Source: Aldrovandia affinis
Taxonomy: Eukaryota > Chordata > Actinopteri > Notacanthiformes > Halosauridae
Assembly: GCA_029706075.1 (NCBI GenBank)
Contig: JAINUG010000018.1
Coordinates: forward strand, 2,689,001-2,753,000
DNA length: 64,000 nt
Direction of reading: 5' to 3'
Shown: positions 11,435 to 23,573 of the stretch, in pieces
Position numbering within the stretch: the first letter of the stretch is position 1
How the letters are laid out: each line of letters begins with the position of its first letter
Program-made: the position numbers and the translations under genes
The notes under the pieces: model-generated
The model's database searches: none
Told to the model about the DNA's origin: nothing
Seen by the model: only the letters and a program-made list of their open reading frames with translations

Positions 11435-12297
11435 CCAAAAGCATTAATGATCCACCACCATGTTTCACCGTAGGCATAAGGTGCTTTCCAACATTATTTG
11501 TATTCTTTGGACGCCAAACGTAATGCTGATGTGCATGTCCACAAAGCTTGATTTGGCCAAGACATGGTTCCAATTGTAGTTCAGATGTAGTTTGACAAAT
11601 TCAACATGCCTTTTTCTGTGAATTGTTTTCAAAACAGGCTTCCTTCTTGCAACTCTGCCATAAGCCCATTGTCATGTAGGTATTGTCGAATGGTGGCTTT
11701 AGACATCTTGAAACCCCAAGATGCCAGGTTGTTTTGGAGATCTTGAACTGTGCCCCTTGGACCTATTTTTGCCTCGAACCATCTGTCTCACTACACGTGG
11801 GGGCAAGATAAACTTGCATCCTCTACCTGGTAGGTTAGACACTGGCCTTAAACTTCCTAATAATTGACCCAACAGTGGACAGTGCTATCTTTTAACTTTT
11901 TCATTTTTTGTAGCCATCTCCTGATCTTTAGAGGTCAATAATCTTTAGTCTGATGCTTTCAGGGAGTTGTTTGCCTTTCACCATGATGATGGCTGACCAC
12001 AGTATTTCAAAGTGTGTTCCCTCCTTTTTATACCCAAGGGAAACAGGAAACCATTGTAGGCCACTGTATAGTTCCATAACCTTCCAATGAACTTCAAATA
12101 AGTTGTATATTTATGAAGATTTGTTTTTGTTGGATTAAATGTAAAATAATAGTTTGTGGTATGAATAATTGTGATCCAGAGGTTTTCTGGAAAATAAATA
12201 TTATTAATAAAACAAAATATGTTTTTCTGAACAATTGCACTATTACTAGCAGGTTTGAAATTTTCTGACATTTTTTAGCATAAAATATACCTCATTA
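11435..12297 (-). mobile_element. Tc1-like transposon, right part (transposase 5' half)
   Basis: Resumes the element cut at 7044. The minus strand reads the middle and N-terminal parts of a Tc1 transposase in broken frames: a VKHGGGSLM block, then further right the HTH region opposite about 11640-11980. The start codon region near 11985 (ATG opposite ccatgatgatgg) and an AT-rich leader follow. The right inverted repeat is not seen; the copy seems truncated near 12297. Confidence 0.65.
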
Positions 12298-13051
12298 CTT
12301 GTCACATCTGCTGCTCGCCACTAGAGGGCGACATTGGACTCTTGATTGTTCCCTTATTATGTTATTAGGTAATTGCATTATCATTGTCTTGAGTGTTTCC
12401 ACCTGTGTCTTGTTTCACCTGATTGTCTCTGTGCATTATTGCCTTGGCGATTTCACCTGTGTCTCGTTTCATTTATTATTTAAACTGTCTGTTATCCGTT
12501 TTGCTTTGCTCTGTCTTAAATGGTTCTTCCTCATGTTTCAGTGTTTGTGCAGCCAGTTTATTGTTCCTAGTGTTGTTGGTAGGGATGGCAAGCTCGAAAC
12601 TTTGAGAAAACTCGAGACATTTAAAACAATTGTTTCGAAATGTTTCGGAACACTGCAAGTCAACATTGGCCTCTACTGCCAGAAGCTGTCATTGCAGCCT
12701 TTAATTATAAGTGTGTTGGTGACAGAGGTTTTGCATAACGCTAGCCAAAAACCTCATCATAGAGATACTTGAAATTGTGTTGATGAGATGATACTTTGTC
12801 TGCTTGTCTAGAAAATAGTTTGGCATCTAAAAAAGCTTCCCATACATCACAATGTATAAGACAAACGACAGAGCAATCCATATAACAACACATCCATACA
12901 TATATTGCACAAGTCCCAGCACTAGGTCTTATTGCACTTCAGTAAAATTGCACAAATCCATAACAAGGTGGCTCTTGTGGTTGCCCTTAACTCATTTACC
13001 ATTGACTCCCTTGCTGGTTCAATATCTTATATTATTTATATTCTCTAGTGC
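12298..13051. other. Unassigned repeat-like DNA
   Basis: Starts with TGTCAC at about 12301 and runs T/C-rich for 300 nt in a manner like the LTR at 14356, so it may be a partial LTR. No matching right end or duplication was found. From about 12590 a different AT-rich repeat follows. No coding sequence is supported. Confidence 0.3.
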
Positions 13052-13125
13052 AGGGGTGTCAAACTCATTCCATCGAGGGCCGAGTGTGTGCAGGTTTCTG
13101 TTGTAACCAATGCATTACACCAGGT
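13052..13125 (+). mobile_element. Half of a palindromic hAT-type MITE
   Basis: Begins CAGGGGTGTCAAACTCATTC and continues with the same sequence as the end of the complete MITE at 60585-60755 (read in reverse from 60755), for about 75 nt. The second arm is missing; after 13125 unrelated sequence follows. A truncated copy. Confidence 0.75.
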
Positions 13126-14355
13126 GGATCAAGATGGTAGGATCAAGCGAGCGAGCTGTGACAACTGAAGTGGGCGAATATCCCAGGGTGGAGAATTGGC
13201 TGACAATGAAGCTTCGCTCCACCACGATAGGGAAGTACCCCGCTGTGTTGTGTGTGTGCGTGACATTGTAGCACAGCAAAATCGCTGCTCCTGAGAGCAC
13301 TGTTATTTCCCTCCAGTATTTACCACCTGAACTGCGTACAAGCGTGAACCTGGAGGGGGCGTGGCCAGACGAGGAGGGCCCGCTGGAGTAGAACGTACGT
13401 GATTGGAGTGGGAGACGGCCGCTGGAAGAACTTGCAGTTTCTATTTTCTTTTTTTCTTTTGGGAGATGCTAGGGCTGGTGGAAGAGGTGCAGCCTGACGT
13501 GGCCTCCCCTGTGTGTTTTTTTAAATTTTCATTATTTGGGTGTTTTTTGTGTTGGGTGTTGTGTGAGTGAGGGCCCCAATTGTTGGTTTCTGGTGAAAGG
13601 AGGAGTAATGGGCGGCAGTAACCTTAACAGTTGGGCAGGCTGGTTGCCAACCGGTGGAGGGGAAATAGCTGTGTAGAAAAATAGCTGTGTAGATATCCCC
13701 CCTCAAAATGTGTGTGGAACAGAGGAGTGTGCTGTGTAGAGTGCAGTGTGCTTATTTGGTTAAGTGGGTTGCCGCGTTATGGTGAGAGCGGGGTGTAACA
13801 GTTTTGAATAATTGTTTGCGGAGCAGGTGAGGAGGTATCCACAAATGTATAACTCCTCAATAAGTTATTATAAAGACACCATGAAGATGGCCAATTCATG
13901 GGGGGAGATTTTAACAGTGGTGGGCCTTCAGGGCCTGCAAGGCCTTCTCTGCTGGCCTAAAAAATATCTGAATCACAGACTGATGTTAATTGTATTTTTT
14001 CCATGAATACTTATTAAATAATTCCAAATGGTCTGTCCGCTTCCTTTCATAGCTTTTCCCCTGCTTGCGCTGCTTCCAGACGTGTATTTTCATATTAAAG
14101 CATTTAACCAATTTACTTATGTTTGTTATGTCGGACATTGTATGCTACAGTATGCTACCATGCCATGCTTCTCTAGCTTCTGATTTAAGTAATATACATT
14201 TACCTTAAATACTTAAATATTTTGACCTTACTTGGTTGACTATTAAGTAAAAGAGTATTTTAAATACATCTGTCGCTGTGTATATGCATACCAGTTAATA
14301 GTATTTTCTTACGTGTCCGTATCCATTTCATTTTAGAGCTGCTTTATAAGCATAT
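13126..14355. other. Non-coding DNA, no gene seen
   Basis: G-rich segment at 13330-13650, then AT-rich sequence to 14355. No frame with recognisable domains, no splice-bounded exon and no inverted-repeat pair was found. The G-rich part could belong to an old LTR but I have no firm support. Confidence 0.4.
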
Positions 14356-15086
14356 TGTCACGTCTCGTGTTCGTGTTCCCCGTAATTAGGTGTTTTCATT
14401 TATTCCATGTTTTCCTGGTTGTCTGGTCCGTGTTTTCACTTTCACTTACCTGTTCCCAGTCTTGTCATTGTATTATCGTTTTCACCTGTTCCTCATGTGT
14501 CTGATTGCAGTTAGCTGCATTCGTGTTAATTCCTGATTGTTTCTCGTTATGTCTGATGTGGTTAGCTGTTCGTTTCCCATGTTCATTTCCTGATTGTCTC
14601 GTTATTGTATTATCGTTTTCATTGAATTCCTCATGTGTCTGATTGCAGTCAGCTGCATTCATGTTTATTCCTGATTGTTTCTTGTTAGGTCTAAATGTAT
14701 TTAAGCTGTGTGTTTTCCCATGTTCATTGCCAGATTGTCTTGTGCTTTGCGTATGCTTACACTACTCTCCAACGTTTTCTCTGTTTCCCCGCGTTTTGTT
14801 TCTTCGTGCTTGTGCTCCAGTGTCCAGCCTTGATCTCAATCTCAGTCCCGCTCCTCCCTGTGTTCCCTGGACTGCTTTCACATTTTCGACCTTCGCCTGC
14901 CCACTGACTACGCCTTGCCTGCCCCTGATACCCCTGAAGCCCGAAACGAACTCTGCCTGTCCCCGACCATTCTTTGGATCCCTGCATTGCTCTGTTTACC
15001 CCTGTATGACCATTGCCTGTTTATGCAATAAAAGCCATTATTGCATTTCTGGGTCCGCGCCTGGTTTTCCGACACCGTTCCTGACA
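14356..15086 (+). mobile_element. Solo LTR with perfect 5-bp target duplication
   Basis: 731 bp starting TGTCACG and ending CCTGACA, so it has TG...CA termini. It is bounded by catat on both sides (14351-14355 and 15087-15091), a perfect 5-bp duplication. An AATAAA at about 15027 lies near the 3' end, as expected for an LTR read on the plus strand. The interior T/C-rich region contains no retroviral-type genes. It is the product of LTR-LTR recombination of a Gypsy-like or similar retrotransposon. Its right flank is the first sequence of the BEL LTR. Confidence 0.85.
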
Positions 15087-15091
15087 CATAT

Positions 15092-15135
15092 AGCTATAGC
15101 ATCTCATAGCTCATATTGGTTAGTACAGCATTGTG
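15092..15135 (+). mobile_element. BEL/Pao 5' LTR, part before the L2 insertion
   Basis: 44 nt identical, with one change, to the start of the repeat at 24588. The last six bases (attgtg, 15130-15135) recur at 18746-18751 as the L2 target duplication. The outer LTR boundary is not certain, since the left neighbour is a solo LTR. Confidence 0.75.
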
Positions 15136-15390
15136 TGTTTGCCTGTGTTCTGAATTGATCCGCTGTTTGTTTACTTCTGGCATGTTTAGTATTTTTCGGT
15201 TTGCTAGAGTTTACCGCGTTAGTTTGACTGATCTGTTAGTTATCTGTAGTTTCAGTAAACTTTTGCGTAGTCTACTTTGTACTTATTTTGCTATTACGGA
15301 TCTTGATTAGCCGTGTTATTCTTAATTTTGAGTCATCGTTAGTTTGATTGCAGCGAATTGTAAAGACTAATCCGTGCAATTACCACGTTA

Positions 15391-18387
15391 TTGTGTCCAC
15401 CTGTCTGTGATCTCTTTTTACCTCTGTCAGAGCGACGCCCTCACAGAATGTGCCCGCACCCCATAACAGTCTGCTCTCTCCCATTCAGTACGCGCTTCCA
15501 GCGTCGCACCCTCCCGCGACAACGGAACCTCTCCAACCTCTCCTACCCCCCCCTGACCCTTTGTGACAGCTTCACAATCTCAGGGGGGCTATGGAACTGT
15601 CGGTCGGCCACACAGAAGGCTGACTTCATCTCTGCCTATGCCTCCCTCCTGTCCCTCCAGTTTCTCGCCCTCACCGAGACCTGGATCAGCCCTGACAACT
15701 CCGCTACTCCTGCTGCCCTCTCGTCCGCCTCCTTCCCACACCCCCGGCCATCCGGCCGTGGTGGTGGTACAGGTTTGCTTATCTCCCCGCTTGGAAGTTC
15801 TCAGTCATTCCCCTCTCCAACCTGTCTATATCCTCCTTTGAATGCCACCCTGTCTCCATCACCTATCCTACTAAACTCTATTGTTGTTGTTTATCGTCCA
15901 CCAGGGCCCCTGGGATGCTTCCTCGACGAGCTTGACACCCTGCTCAGCTCCTTCCCTGAGGACGGCACCCGCTGATCCTCCTGGGAGACTTCAACATCCA
16001 CTTAGAGGCCCCCAGTCTGCTGCCTTCCTACCACTACTCCACTCCTTCTACCTCTCCCTGCAAAACTCCCCCCCAACCCACAAGGCGGGCAACCTCCTAG
16101 ACCTGACCTTCCTGAGGAACTGCCCCTGCTCCAACCTCACGGTTACCCCTTGCATACATCTGATCACCATTTCATTTCCTTCTCCCTCTCCCTTGTCCCC
16201 CATCCTCCCTCCCCTCTTCCAACACCCACCATCACTGCCCGTCGTAACCTTCGCTCCCTCTCACCCTCCTCCCTCGCTCCCCTTGTCACTGCTTCCCCCC
16301 CCCTTAAAGCATTCTCTAGACTCCCCACTGACACCGCTTCCTCCACCTTAATCTCATCCATGTCCTCTGCACTTGACTCTCTCTGTCCTCTTCTCCTAGA
16401 CCTGCACGCTCATCCCCTCCTAGTCCCTGGATGTCCGACACCCTGCGCACCTCCCGGGTCAGCCTCCGTGCTGCTGAGAGGAAGTGGGCCAAATCCAGGC
16501 ACTCGTCCGACCTTTCATCCTATCAGTCTTTACTGTCTGTGTTTTCTTCTGCTGTCACTGCCGCTAAGGCAATCTTCTACCAAACTAAAATTCAAAATTC
16601 TTTATCTAAACCTCGTCAACTGTTCTCTATTTTCTCCTCTCTCCTCAGCACACCTCCTCCCCCACTTCAGTCCCCCTTCACCGCAGATGACTTTGCTGCT
16701 TTCTTCGAGGAGAAAATTGCAGACATCCGCAGCTCCTTTGTGCCCTCCACTCCCGCTGTGCCCTCCACTCCCGCTGCTCCCTCTGCTCCCTCCACTCCCT
16801 CTGTGCCTTCCACTCCCTCTGTGCCTTCCACTCCCGCGGTGCCCTCCACTCCCTCTGTGCCCTCCCCCTGCTTCCCCTCTTTTTCTCCCCTCTCAGACTC
16901 CCCTCTCATATTTCCCACCTCCTCCTCTCCCACCGCCCTACCACTTGTGCCCTCGACCCTATCCCTTCATCCCTCCTCCAGGCGATCACACCTGACATCC
17001 TCCCATTTGTCACCTCCCTTGTGAACTCCTCCCTGTCTTCTGGTTGTTTCCCCTCGCCCTTCAAAAGGGCCCATATCACCCCTCTGCTGAAAAAACCCAC
17101 TCTAGACCCCTCAGTTATCCAGAATTATCGCCCAGTATCCCTCCTCCCCTTCCTGTCTAAAACCCTCGAAAGAGCGGTATCTCACCAACTCTCTGCTTTC
17201 CTTACAGAAAATAACCTACTGGACCCCTACCAGTCCGGCTTCAGACCTGGCCACTCAACAGAAACCGCTCTCCTCTCGGTCAATGAAGCTCTTCACACCG
17301 CACGGGCCGCCTCCCTCTCCTCCATCCTAATCCTGCTTGATCTCTCCGCTGCCTTCGACACTGTGGAGCACTCCATCCTCCTGTCCTCCCTGGCAGCAAC
17401 AGGGATCTGCGGTACAGCCCTCGCCTGGATCGAGTCCTACCTCTCCGGTCGCTCCTTCCAGGTTGCCTGGGCTGGTAAAGTATCACCGCCTTGCTCCCTC
17501 CCCACCGGGGGTTCCACAGGGCTCAGTCCTCGGTCCCCTTCTCTTCTCCCTGTACACCCGCTCCCTTGGCTCTGTAATCTCTGCCCACGGCTTATCTTAC
17601 CATTGTTATGCTGATGACACTCAACTCTTTCTCTCCTTCTCCCCATCAGACACTCAGGTCTCTACCCGCATCGCTGCTTGCCTGGGGGACATTCAGAGCT
17701 GGATGGACAGTCACCGCCTATAGCTCGACGCAGGTAAAACAGAGCTAATCTTCATTCCTGCCCTAAACTCTCCCCACCTTGATTTCTCCATTTCTCTAGG
17801 TGACACCCTGGTGACATCATCACCCTGCGCGAAGAATCTCGGTGTGGTGATGGACAACAGGCTGTCCCTATCAATGAACATTGCAGCGGTAAGCCGGGCG
17901 TGCAGATTCTTCCTGTATAACATCAGGAGGATCCGTCCCTTCCTTACCACGCTCTACCCAGCTCCTGGTCCAAGCAATGGTACTGTCCCGCTTGGACTAC
18001 TGCAACTCGCTCCTGGCTGGCCTTCCCGCATCTGCTATCAGACCCCTGCAACTCATCCAGAACGCTGCGGCCCGTCTGATCTACAACCTTCCTCGACACT
18101 CCCATATCACCCCTCTGCTCACTACCCTCCACTGGCTGCCTGTGATAGCTCGCATCAAATTCAAGACATTGGTCCTAGCATACCAGGCAGTCAAGGGATC
18201 AGCCCCAACATACCTCACCAAGATCTTCAAACCCTACACACCTGCCAGACCTCTCCGTTCGGCTACCTCAGGATGCCTAGCACCTCCCCCTCCGCACCTG
18301 CGCTTCCCGGTCACGTCTCCTGTCTCGGTTCTGGCTCCACGATGGTGGAATGACCTTCCTGTGGAAGTCAGAACAGCTGAGACCTAG
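15391..18387 (+). pseudogene. L2 endonuclease-reverse transcriptase, frameshifted
   Basis: Coding sequence in several frames. Endonuclease: LTETWIS at about 15675, VVVYRPPGPLG near 15885, then the GDFNIH block after a frameshift near 15975. A proline/serine-rich linker follows, with an 18-bp tandem repeat at 16739-16863. Reverse transcriptase: NYRPVSLLPF near 17130, SGFRPGHSTETALL near 17240, [13 protein letters not shown] near 17510 and the catalytic YADDT starting at 17607. A stop and several shifts, including one near 17500 where the frame changes inside the PQG block, make the copy inactive. The C-terminal part with WLPV and IKFKTLVLAYQ runs to 18387. Confidence 0.88.
16739..16863 (+). 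repeat. 18-bp tandem repeat coding (VPSTPx)n inside L2
   Basis: Seven or so units of about 18 bp, each reading Val-Pro-Ser-Thr-Pro plus Ala or Ser, with two degenerate units. It lies between the L2 endonuclease and reverse transcriptase. The second L2 copy in this window lacks such an array at the matching place, so the array expanded in this copy or its sub-lineage. Confidence 0.85.
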
Positions 18388-18745
18388 CCACCTTCAGCGA
18401 CGACTGAAGACTCACCTCTTCAGGGTGCACCTCTCCCCGTAGTCCGGTTTTTGTTAACTTAGGGACATGGTTGCTTAGTTTACACGTCTACTTGTTTATG
18501 TATTGTATTAGGCTTAGGCATTATTTCCTGCATTGAGTGCTTTACTGCTACCTCTGAATTGTGGCTACAGATTTACCTACAGGGTCCTAGTTTAACTATG
18601 TGGTTGCTCCTAGCACCCAGGAATTGTACTTCCCACTAGGGTGGCTTTCAGCTAAACTGTTCTTGACTACGGTTAACACTTTGTTGTACGTCGCTCTGGA
18701 TAAGAGCGTCTGCCAAATGCCTATAATGTAATGTAATGTAATGTA

Positions 18746-18982
18746 ATTGTGCAATGCTTTCAGCAGCAATCAATATTCGCTCATTGGTTTATTTTCATGC
18801 ATCTATTTCATGTTCATGGAAATATATTTTTATAATGTGCAATGTACGCATGTCTTTGTACTGTTCTAGTTTCACACCGCTTCCATTAAAAACCATCAAG
18901 TCAGCTCCTGTCTTGGACACTTTGTTGGGAGAGTGTTTAACTCGCTGCATAACTACGTACGCAAACACGTGGGCAGAAGAGT
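18746..18982 (+). mobile_element. BEL/Pao 5' LTR, part after the L2 insertion
   Basis: Matches 24633 onward nearly base for base: I count two substitutions here plus one in the 44-nt left part, and a 4-nt indel near the end. The LTR has a T/A-rich segment (aaatatattttta, about 18820) that could serve as its TATA region. Precise inner boundary is uncertain, about 18982. Confidence 0.8.
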
Positions 18983-19054
18983 GAAAAGATTGACTTCCCC
19001 TCAAGAGCATTCCTGTGGACTGGACATCGCCCTGCATCACTGCTAAGAGCAACG

Positions 19055-20600
19055 ATGTCGGGCCCCCCAGACTCCACTGAGCTTCGCGACATGGAGGTCA
19101 GGTCAGAATGCAATACATCATCATCACGACGCTCTAGAGGGTCTAGCATCAGTATGGCCGCGACAGAGGCCAGCGCAAAAGCTGAAGCCGCACGTACAAA
19201 GGCGGCTTATGCAAAACGTCAAATAGACATTGAAGTAGAGAAAGCACGCATTGAAGTAGAGAAATCACGCATCGATGCTACGTTGAACGCTCATAAAGAA
19301 GAGGGTGAGGCTGAAGCTGCATTAGCAGCAGCAAATGTACTTGAAGCAGCTGCATACCTAAATGTTAAAGAACGCATAGGAGAGTCCAGCTATCCCTCAT
19401 CAACGCAACAGTCTTTACAGCGCACTAGTGAATATGTCAAGGCACATTTCAACAGCTAACAAAGTGACGCACTCGGTCAACAAACAGAAAATGAAGAAGC
19501 ACAGGCTGCCCGTGCTTCACAGCCCACATTCCCTCGACACACTGAGGCCTGCGGCACCAGGCAGAGCCTGCCACAACCGGCTCCTAGAGATATATATCGA
19601 CAATGGCCCCAGACCACAAACCCCCCCCATCACATTACACCAACGCAGCAGACAACTCACCTAGAGTCAGGGGGCCATCACGCGCACCTACACCCTACAC
19701 GTCAGATATTTCTGACCTTGCCGCATACTTAGCCCGCCGAGACCTCGTCTTATCGGGGCTGAAGACGTTCGACAATCGGCCAGAAAATGATCTGTCCTGG
19801 AAAGCCGGCTTCTGCAATGCCATAGAGGGATTGAACTTGAAACCCAGCGAGGAACTAGACTTACTAAGTGGCTTGGTGGGGAGTCACTGCAGCATGTCAA
19901 AAGAGTCAGAGCCGTCCATGTCAACTATCCTATGGCCGGTCTGAACATGGTGTGGCGATGGTTAAATAAGAGTTATGGCTCTCTGGAGGCCATTGAAACG
20001 TCTCTTTTCACAAGGCTGGAAAACTTCCAGAAAATCCAGAATAAGGACTTCCAGCGGCTGCAGGAACTTGCGGATCTGCTCCTTGAAATAGAAGCAGCTA
20101 AGTGTGAGGGTTATTTACCAGGCCTCAGCTTCCTCGACACCTCCAGAGGGGTAACTCCCATTGTGGAGAAACTCCCACACAACCTCCAAGAACAATGGAT
20201 AGTCCGAGGTTCAAAGTACAAAATGAAACATCAAATTCCATTCCCACCTTTCTCATTCTTTGTTGAGTTTGTACAGAGTCACGCCGAAATGAGAACGGAC
20301 CCCAGCTTTGCCTTCCAAGCCTGCGCTGTACCTCTCAGAAGTGAGAGGCCTCCAGCAAAGCAGGGGAGAACTCAGAACCCCATCTCTGTCAGAAAAACAG
20401 AAGTTAGGGACTCCTCCTTCCCAGACCCTAAAAACAAGCCTCATGAGGACCCAGACAAGCAATGCCCCATCCACAAAAAACCACACTCCCTCAAAAAGTG
20501 CAGGAACTTCAGGGAAAAGCCGCTTGACGAATGGAAGGGTTTTCTAAAAGAGCATTTCTATATGCTTCAAATGCTGCGCCTCGACGACCCATCAAGCTGA
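19055..20600 (+). pseudogene. BEL/Pao gag-like region
   Basis: Three overlapping plus-strand frames. The first (19055-19459, ATG shortly after the LTR) is an alanine/glutamate-rich coiled-coil with KAEAARTKAAYAKRQ, typical of the N-terminus of fish BEL gag. The next (19603-19944) holds YLARRDLVLSGL and GLNLKPSEELDLL. The third (19932-20600) continues with the conserved capsid-like segment (NMVWRWLNKSYGS, LPGLSFLDTSRGV) and a Cys/His-rich block CPIHKKPHSLKKC near 20460, a knuckle-like nucleic-acid-binding site. At least two frameshifts, near 19460 and 19935, separate the pieces. The product would coat the element RNA. Confidence 0.8.
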
Positions 20601-23573
20601 CATCCACTGTTCAGAGTGCAACAGTAATCGTCACATCTCAGCTCTTCATGCCGCTCCACCCACCTGGGCAGCGACAGGGTCCACCACACCTGCCACAGAG
20701 CATGGCGGGGAGCAAGGCGAACAGGCTGCAGAGGTAGCCACTTCACATTGCACTGAGGTCTGTGGGGAAGGCCTCCAAGGTAAATCCTGTTCTAAGATAA
20801 CTCTAGTCAATGTCTACCCTAAGGGACATCCTGAGAGGAAGAGGAAAATGTACACGATGTTAGATGACCAGAGCAACTTATCACTGGCAAGGTCTGCCTT
20901 TTTTACATATTTGACATCCACGAGAACGTTTCTCCTTATACTCTCAAGACATGCTCTGGCACAACAGACACCACTGGGAGAAGAGCCAGTGGCTCGTGGT
21001 GGAGTCAGCTGACGGCGAAGTCACCCTGCTACTGCCTACCCTCATCGAGTGCAACCTCATTCCTAACAACAGGGAAGAAATTCCTACACCAGGGGCTGCG
21101 AGCTACCATCCTCATCTGAAAATGGTGGCTGCCAAAATTCCACCGCTCGACCCCTCAGCTGAAATCCTTGTTGCTCGTTAGGGACATAATCCGTGCTCAC
21201 AAAGTCCGCAGTCAGTACAATGGGTCACACAATGCACCCTACACCCAACAGCTCGACTTGGGATGGGTTATTGTGGGCGACGTTTGCCTCGGGGGAGCTC
21301 ACAGACCTACTGTGAACACTTTCAAGACCAGCATCCTGGAAAACGGACGCCCTAGCTATCTTCGACCGTGCGAAAGTATCATCTACGTGAAAGAGAATTT
21401 CACAGGCGAACAACACAGACTTCCTCCTGAGAAGCTAGGCAGACTCATCTTCAGCCATTCGGTCGATGACGACAAACTGGCACCTTCAGTTGAAGACGAA
21501 ACCTTCCTCCACATCATGAACAGAGTTATCCAAAGAAAGAGTTATCCAAAGACGACTGCAACAGTTGGGTGGCCCCCCTCCCATTCCGCATCCCCAGACA
21601 ATGTCTACCTAACAATCGGGGCCAAGCCTTCAACCGCCTCATGTCACTCCGCCGGACTCTGATGAAGAAACCCGAGATGAGGGACCACTTTGTGGACTTC
21701 ATGAAGAAAGTATTTAGCAATGGACATGCCAAACCAGCTCCTACACTGGAAAGGGACCAAGAGTGCTGGTACTTACCAAGTTTCGGAGTCTACCACCCCC
21801 AGAAACCAGGACAAATTAGAGTTGTGTTTGACTCTAGTGCACAGCACAACAACATATATCTAAACGACGTGCTCCTTCGGGGTCCAGATCTCAACAACAG
21901 TCTGCTTGGGGTCCTCGTCCGTTTCAGGACCGAACCAGTTGCAGTTATGTCCAACATCCAGCAGATGTTCCATAGCTTCTTAGTCAGAGAAGATCACCGT
22001 GACTACCTTCGCTTCTTGTGGTTTCGCGAACACCAGCTTGACGACGAGGTTGTGGAGTTCCGCATGAAGGTCCATGTGTTTGGAAATTGTCCTTCACCGG
22101 CTATAGCCATCTACGGGCTGAAGAAGACCGCCATGGAGGGAGAAAAGGAGTTTGGCGCTGAAGCAAGTCGGTTTGTGGTACTGCACTTCTATGTGGACGA
22201 TGGGTTAAAATCATTCTCCAGCGCGACGGAGGCCATTGATGTGCTGAAAAAGGCTCAAGACATGTTGGCCCAGTCCAACCTCAGACTGCACAAGATTGCA
22301 TCCAACAACACTGAAGTCATGAGAGCTTTCACAGGAGAAGACCTTGCTAAAGGTTTACAAGACCTTGACATCAGCTAAGATTCACCTCCTATGCAACAAA
22401 GTCTGGGACTTGGATGGGACCTGTCTACTGACACATTCACCTTTCGCGTAGCAGCCAATGAAAAGCCCTTTACATGACGCGGCGTACCATCAACAGCTTA
22501 TTCGACCCTCTGGGGTTTGCTGCACCTGTCAGCATTCAAGGCCGCACTATCCTGAGGGAGCTCACCATCGATGCTTGTGAATGGGATGCACCACTTCCCA
22601 AAGAGAAGTTGGAGGAGTGGCTAAGATGGAAGAACTCGCTGCAAGATCTTCGGGGGTTGAAGATTCCCAGGCTATACACATCACTGCCATTCTCTGGAGC
22701 TCAGAAAAAAGAGATGTGTGTCTTCTGTGACGCATCCATCAAGGCAATCGGGGCCGTCACATACCTCAAAGTGACAGGCGCAGAAGGACAGAGTGAAGTG
22801 GGGTTCATCTTTGGTAAAGCGAAACTGGCTCCAAAGCCTGACCTCACCATTCCTAGGCTTGAGCTTGGCGCAGCTGTACTGGTGGTCGAGATGGCAGAGG
22901 TAATTCTGGAGGAGCTGGACACCGAATTGGATGACGTTGTTATTCTCCAATAGCAAGGTGGTGCTCGGCTACATATCGAATGCATCAAGACAATTCTACG
23001 TCTATGTCCACAACCGAGTATAGCGCATCAGACGGTCCACACAAGCTAGCCAATGGAACTACGTTCCTACCGATCTAAATCCAGCCGATCATGCTACCAG
23101 AGCGATTCCAGCTTGGAATCAGCTTGCTCTATCTTCCTGGTTAACTGGGCCTGCCTTCCTCACTGGTTCACAGCCGAGTCAACCAGACGCAGAACCCTTT
23201 GACCTCATTGATCCTGGAACAGACGTTGAAGTGCGTCCTGAAGTCATTGCCTGCGCCACTCATCTTTCAGACAACAAGCTTTGTGGTGCACGCTTTGAGC
23301 GTTTCTCCAGTTGGAGATCTCTCTCAAGAGCTATTTCTCGGCTCTCACATATCGCCCACTCATTCATCCGAGCTTCCAAAGACAGTGCTTGCCATGGCTG
23401 GAATACCTGCAATAAGCCTCTTACCAAAGAGCATCTCGACCAGGCCAAAGCTAGAATAATTCTCACTGTGCAAAGCGAAGTCTATGAAGAGGAAATTAAC
23501 TGCACCCAGGACAGAAAGCCGGTTCCCAAACAAAGCCCACTCAGCAAACTCTGCCCCTTCATCAACTCCTGAG
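20601..23573 (+). pseudogene. BEL/Pao pol: protease region, reverse transcriptase, RNase H, truncated integrase
   Basis: Broken into several frames. 20600-21570 covers the aspartic-protease/linker region (QLDLGWVIVGDVCLG near 21250). 21569-22378 is the reverse transcriptase, with IRVVFDSSA and the catalytic FYVDDG (YVDD codons 22190-22201). 22474-22953 is the RNase H-like region (FCDASIKAIGAVTY, IPRLELGAAV), cut by a shift at about 22950. 23199-23570 holds the start of the integrase (LTKEHLDQAKA, LSKLCPFINS). The rest of the integrase is missing: Tc1 sequence begins at about 23574 and reaches to the 3' LTR. Pao-type order is protease, RT, RNase H, integrase. Inactive. Confidence 0.85.

Larger units (their letters stand above)
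15136..18745 (+). mobile_element. L2-type LINE inserted in the BEL 5' LTR
   Basis: 3.6-kb L2/Maui-like LINE, plus strand. The 3' end has the family signature ctctggataagagcgtctgc followed by a short TGTAA array (18725-18745). It is flanked by attgtg on both sides, and the empty site is preserved in the other LTR of the host BEL element at 24622-24640, so the insertion point is certain. The length suggests an almost full copy. Confidence 0.92.

Noticed and set aside
16739-16863. Regular repeat resembling a CRISPR-like array
   Set aside because: Contiguous 18-bp coding repeat without spacers in a vertebrate LINE.
16150-16995. Large proline/leucine-rich frame in the first L2
   Set aside because: A shadow frame of the C-rich L2 linker; the endonuclease and RT lie in other frames.
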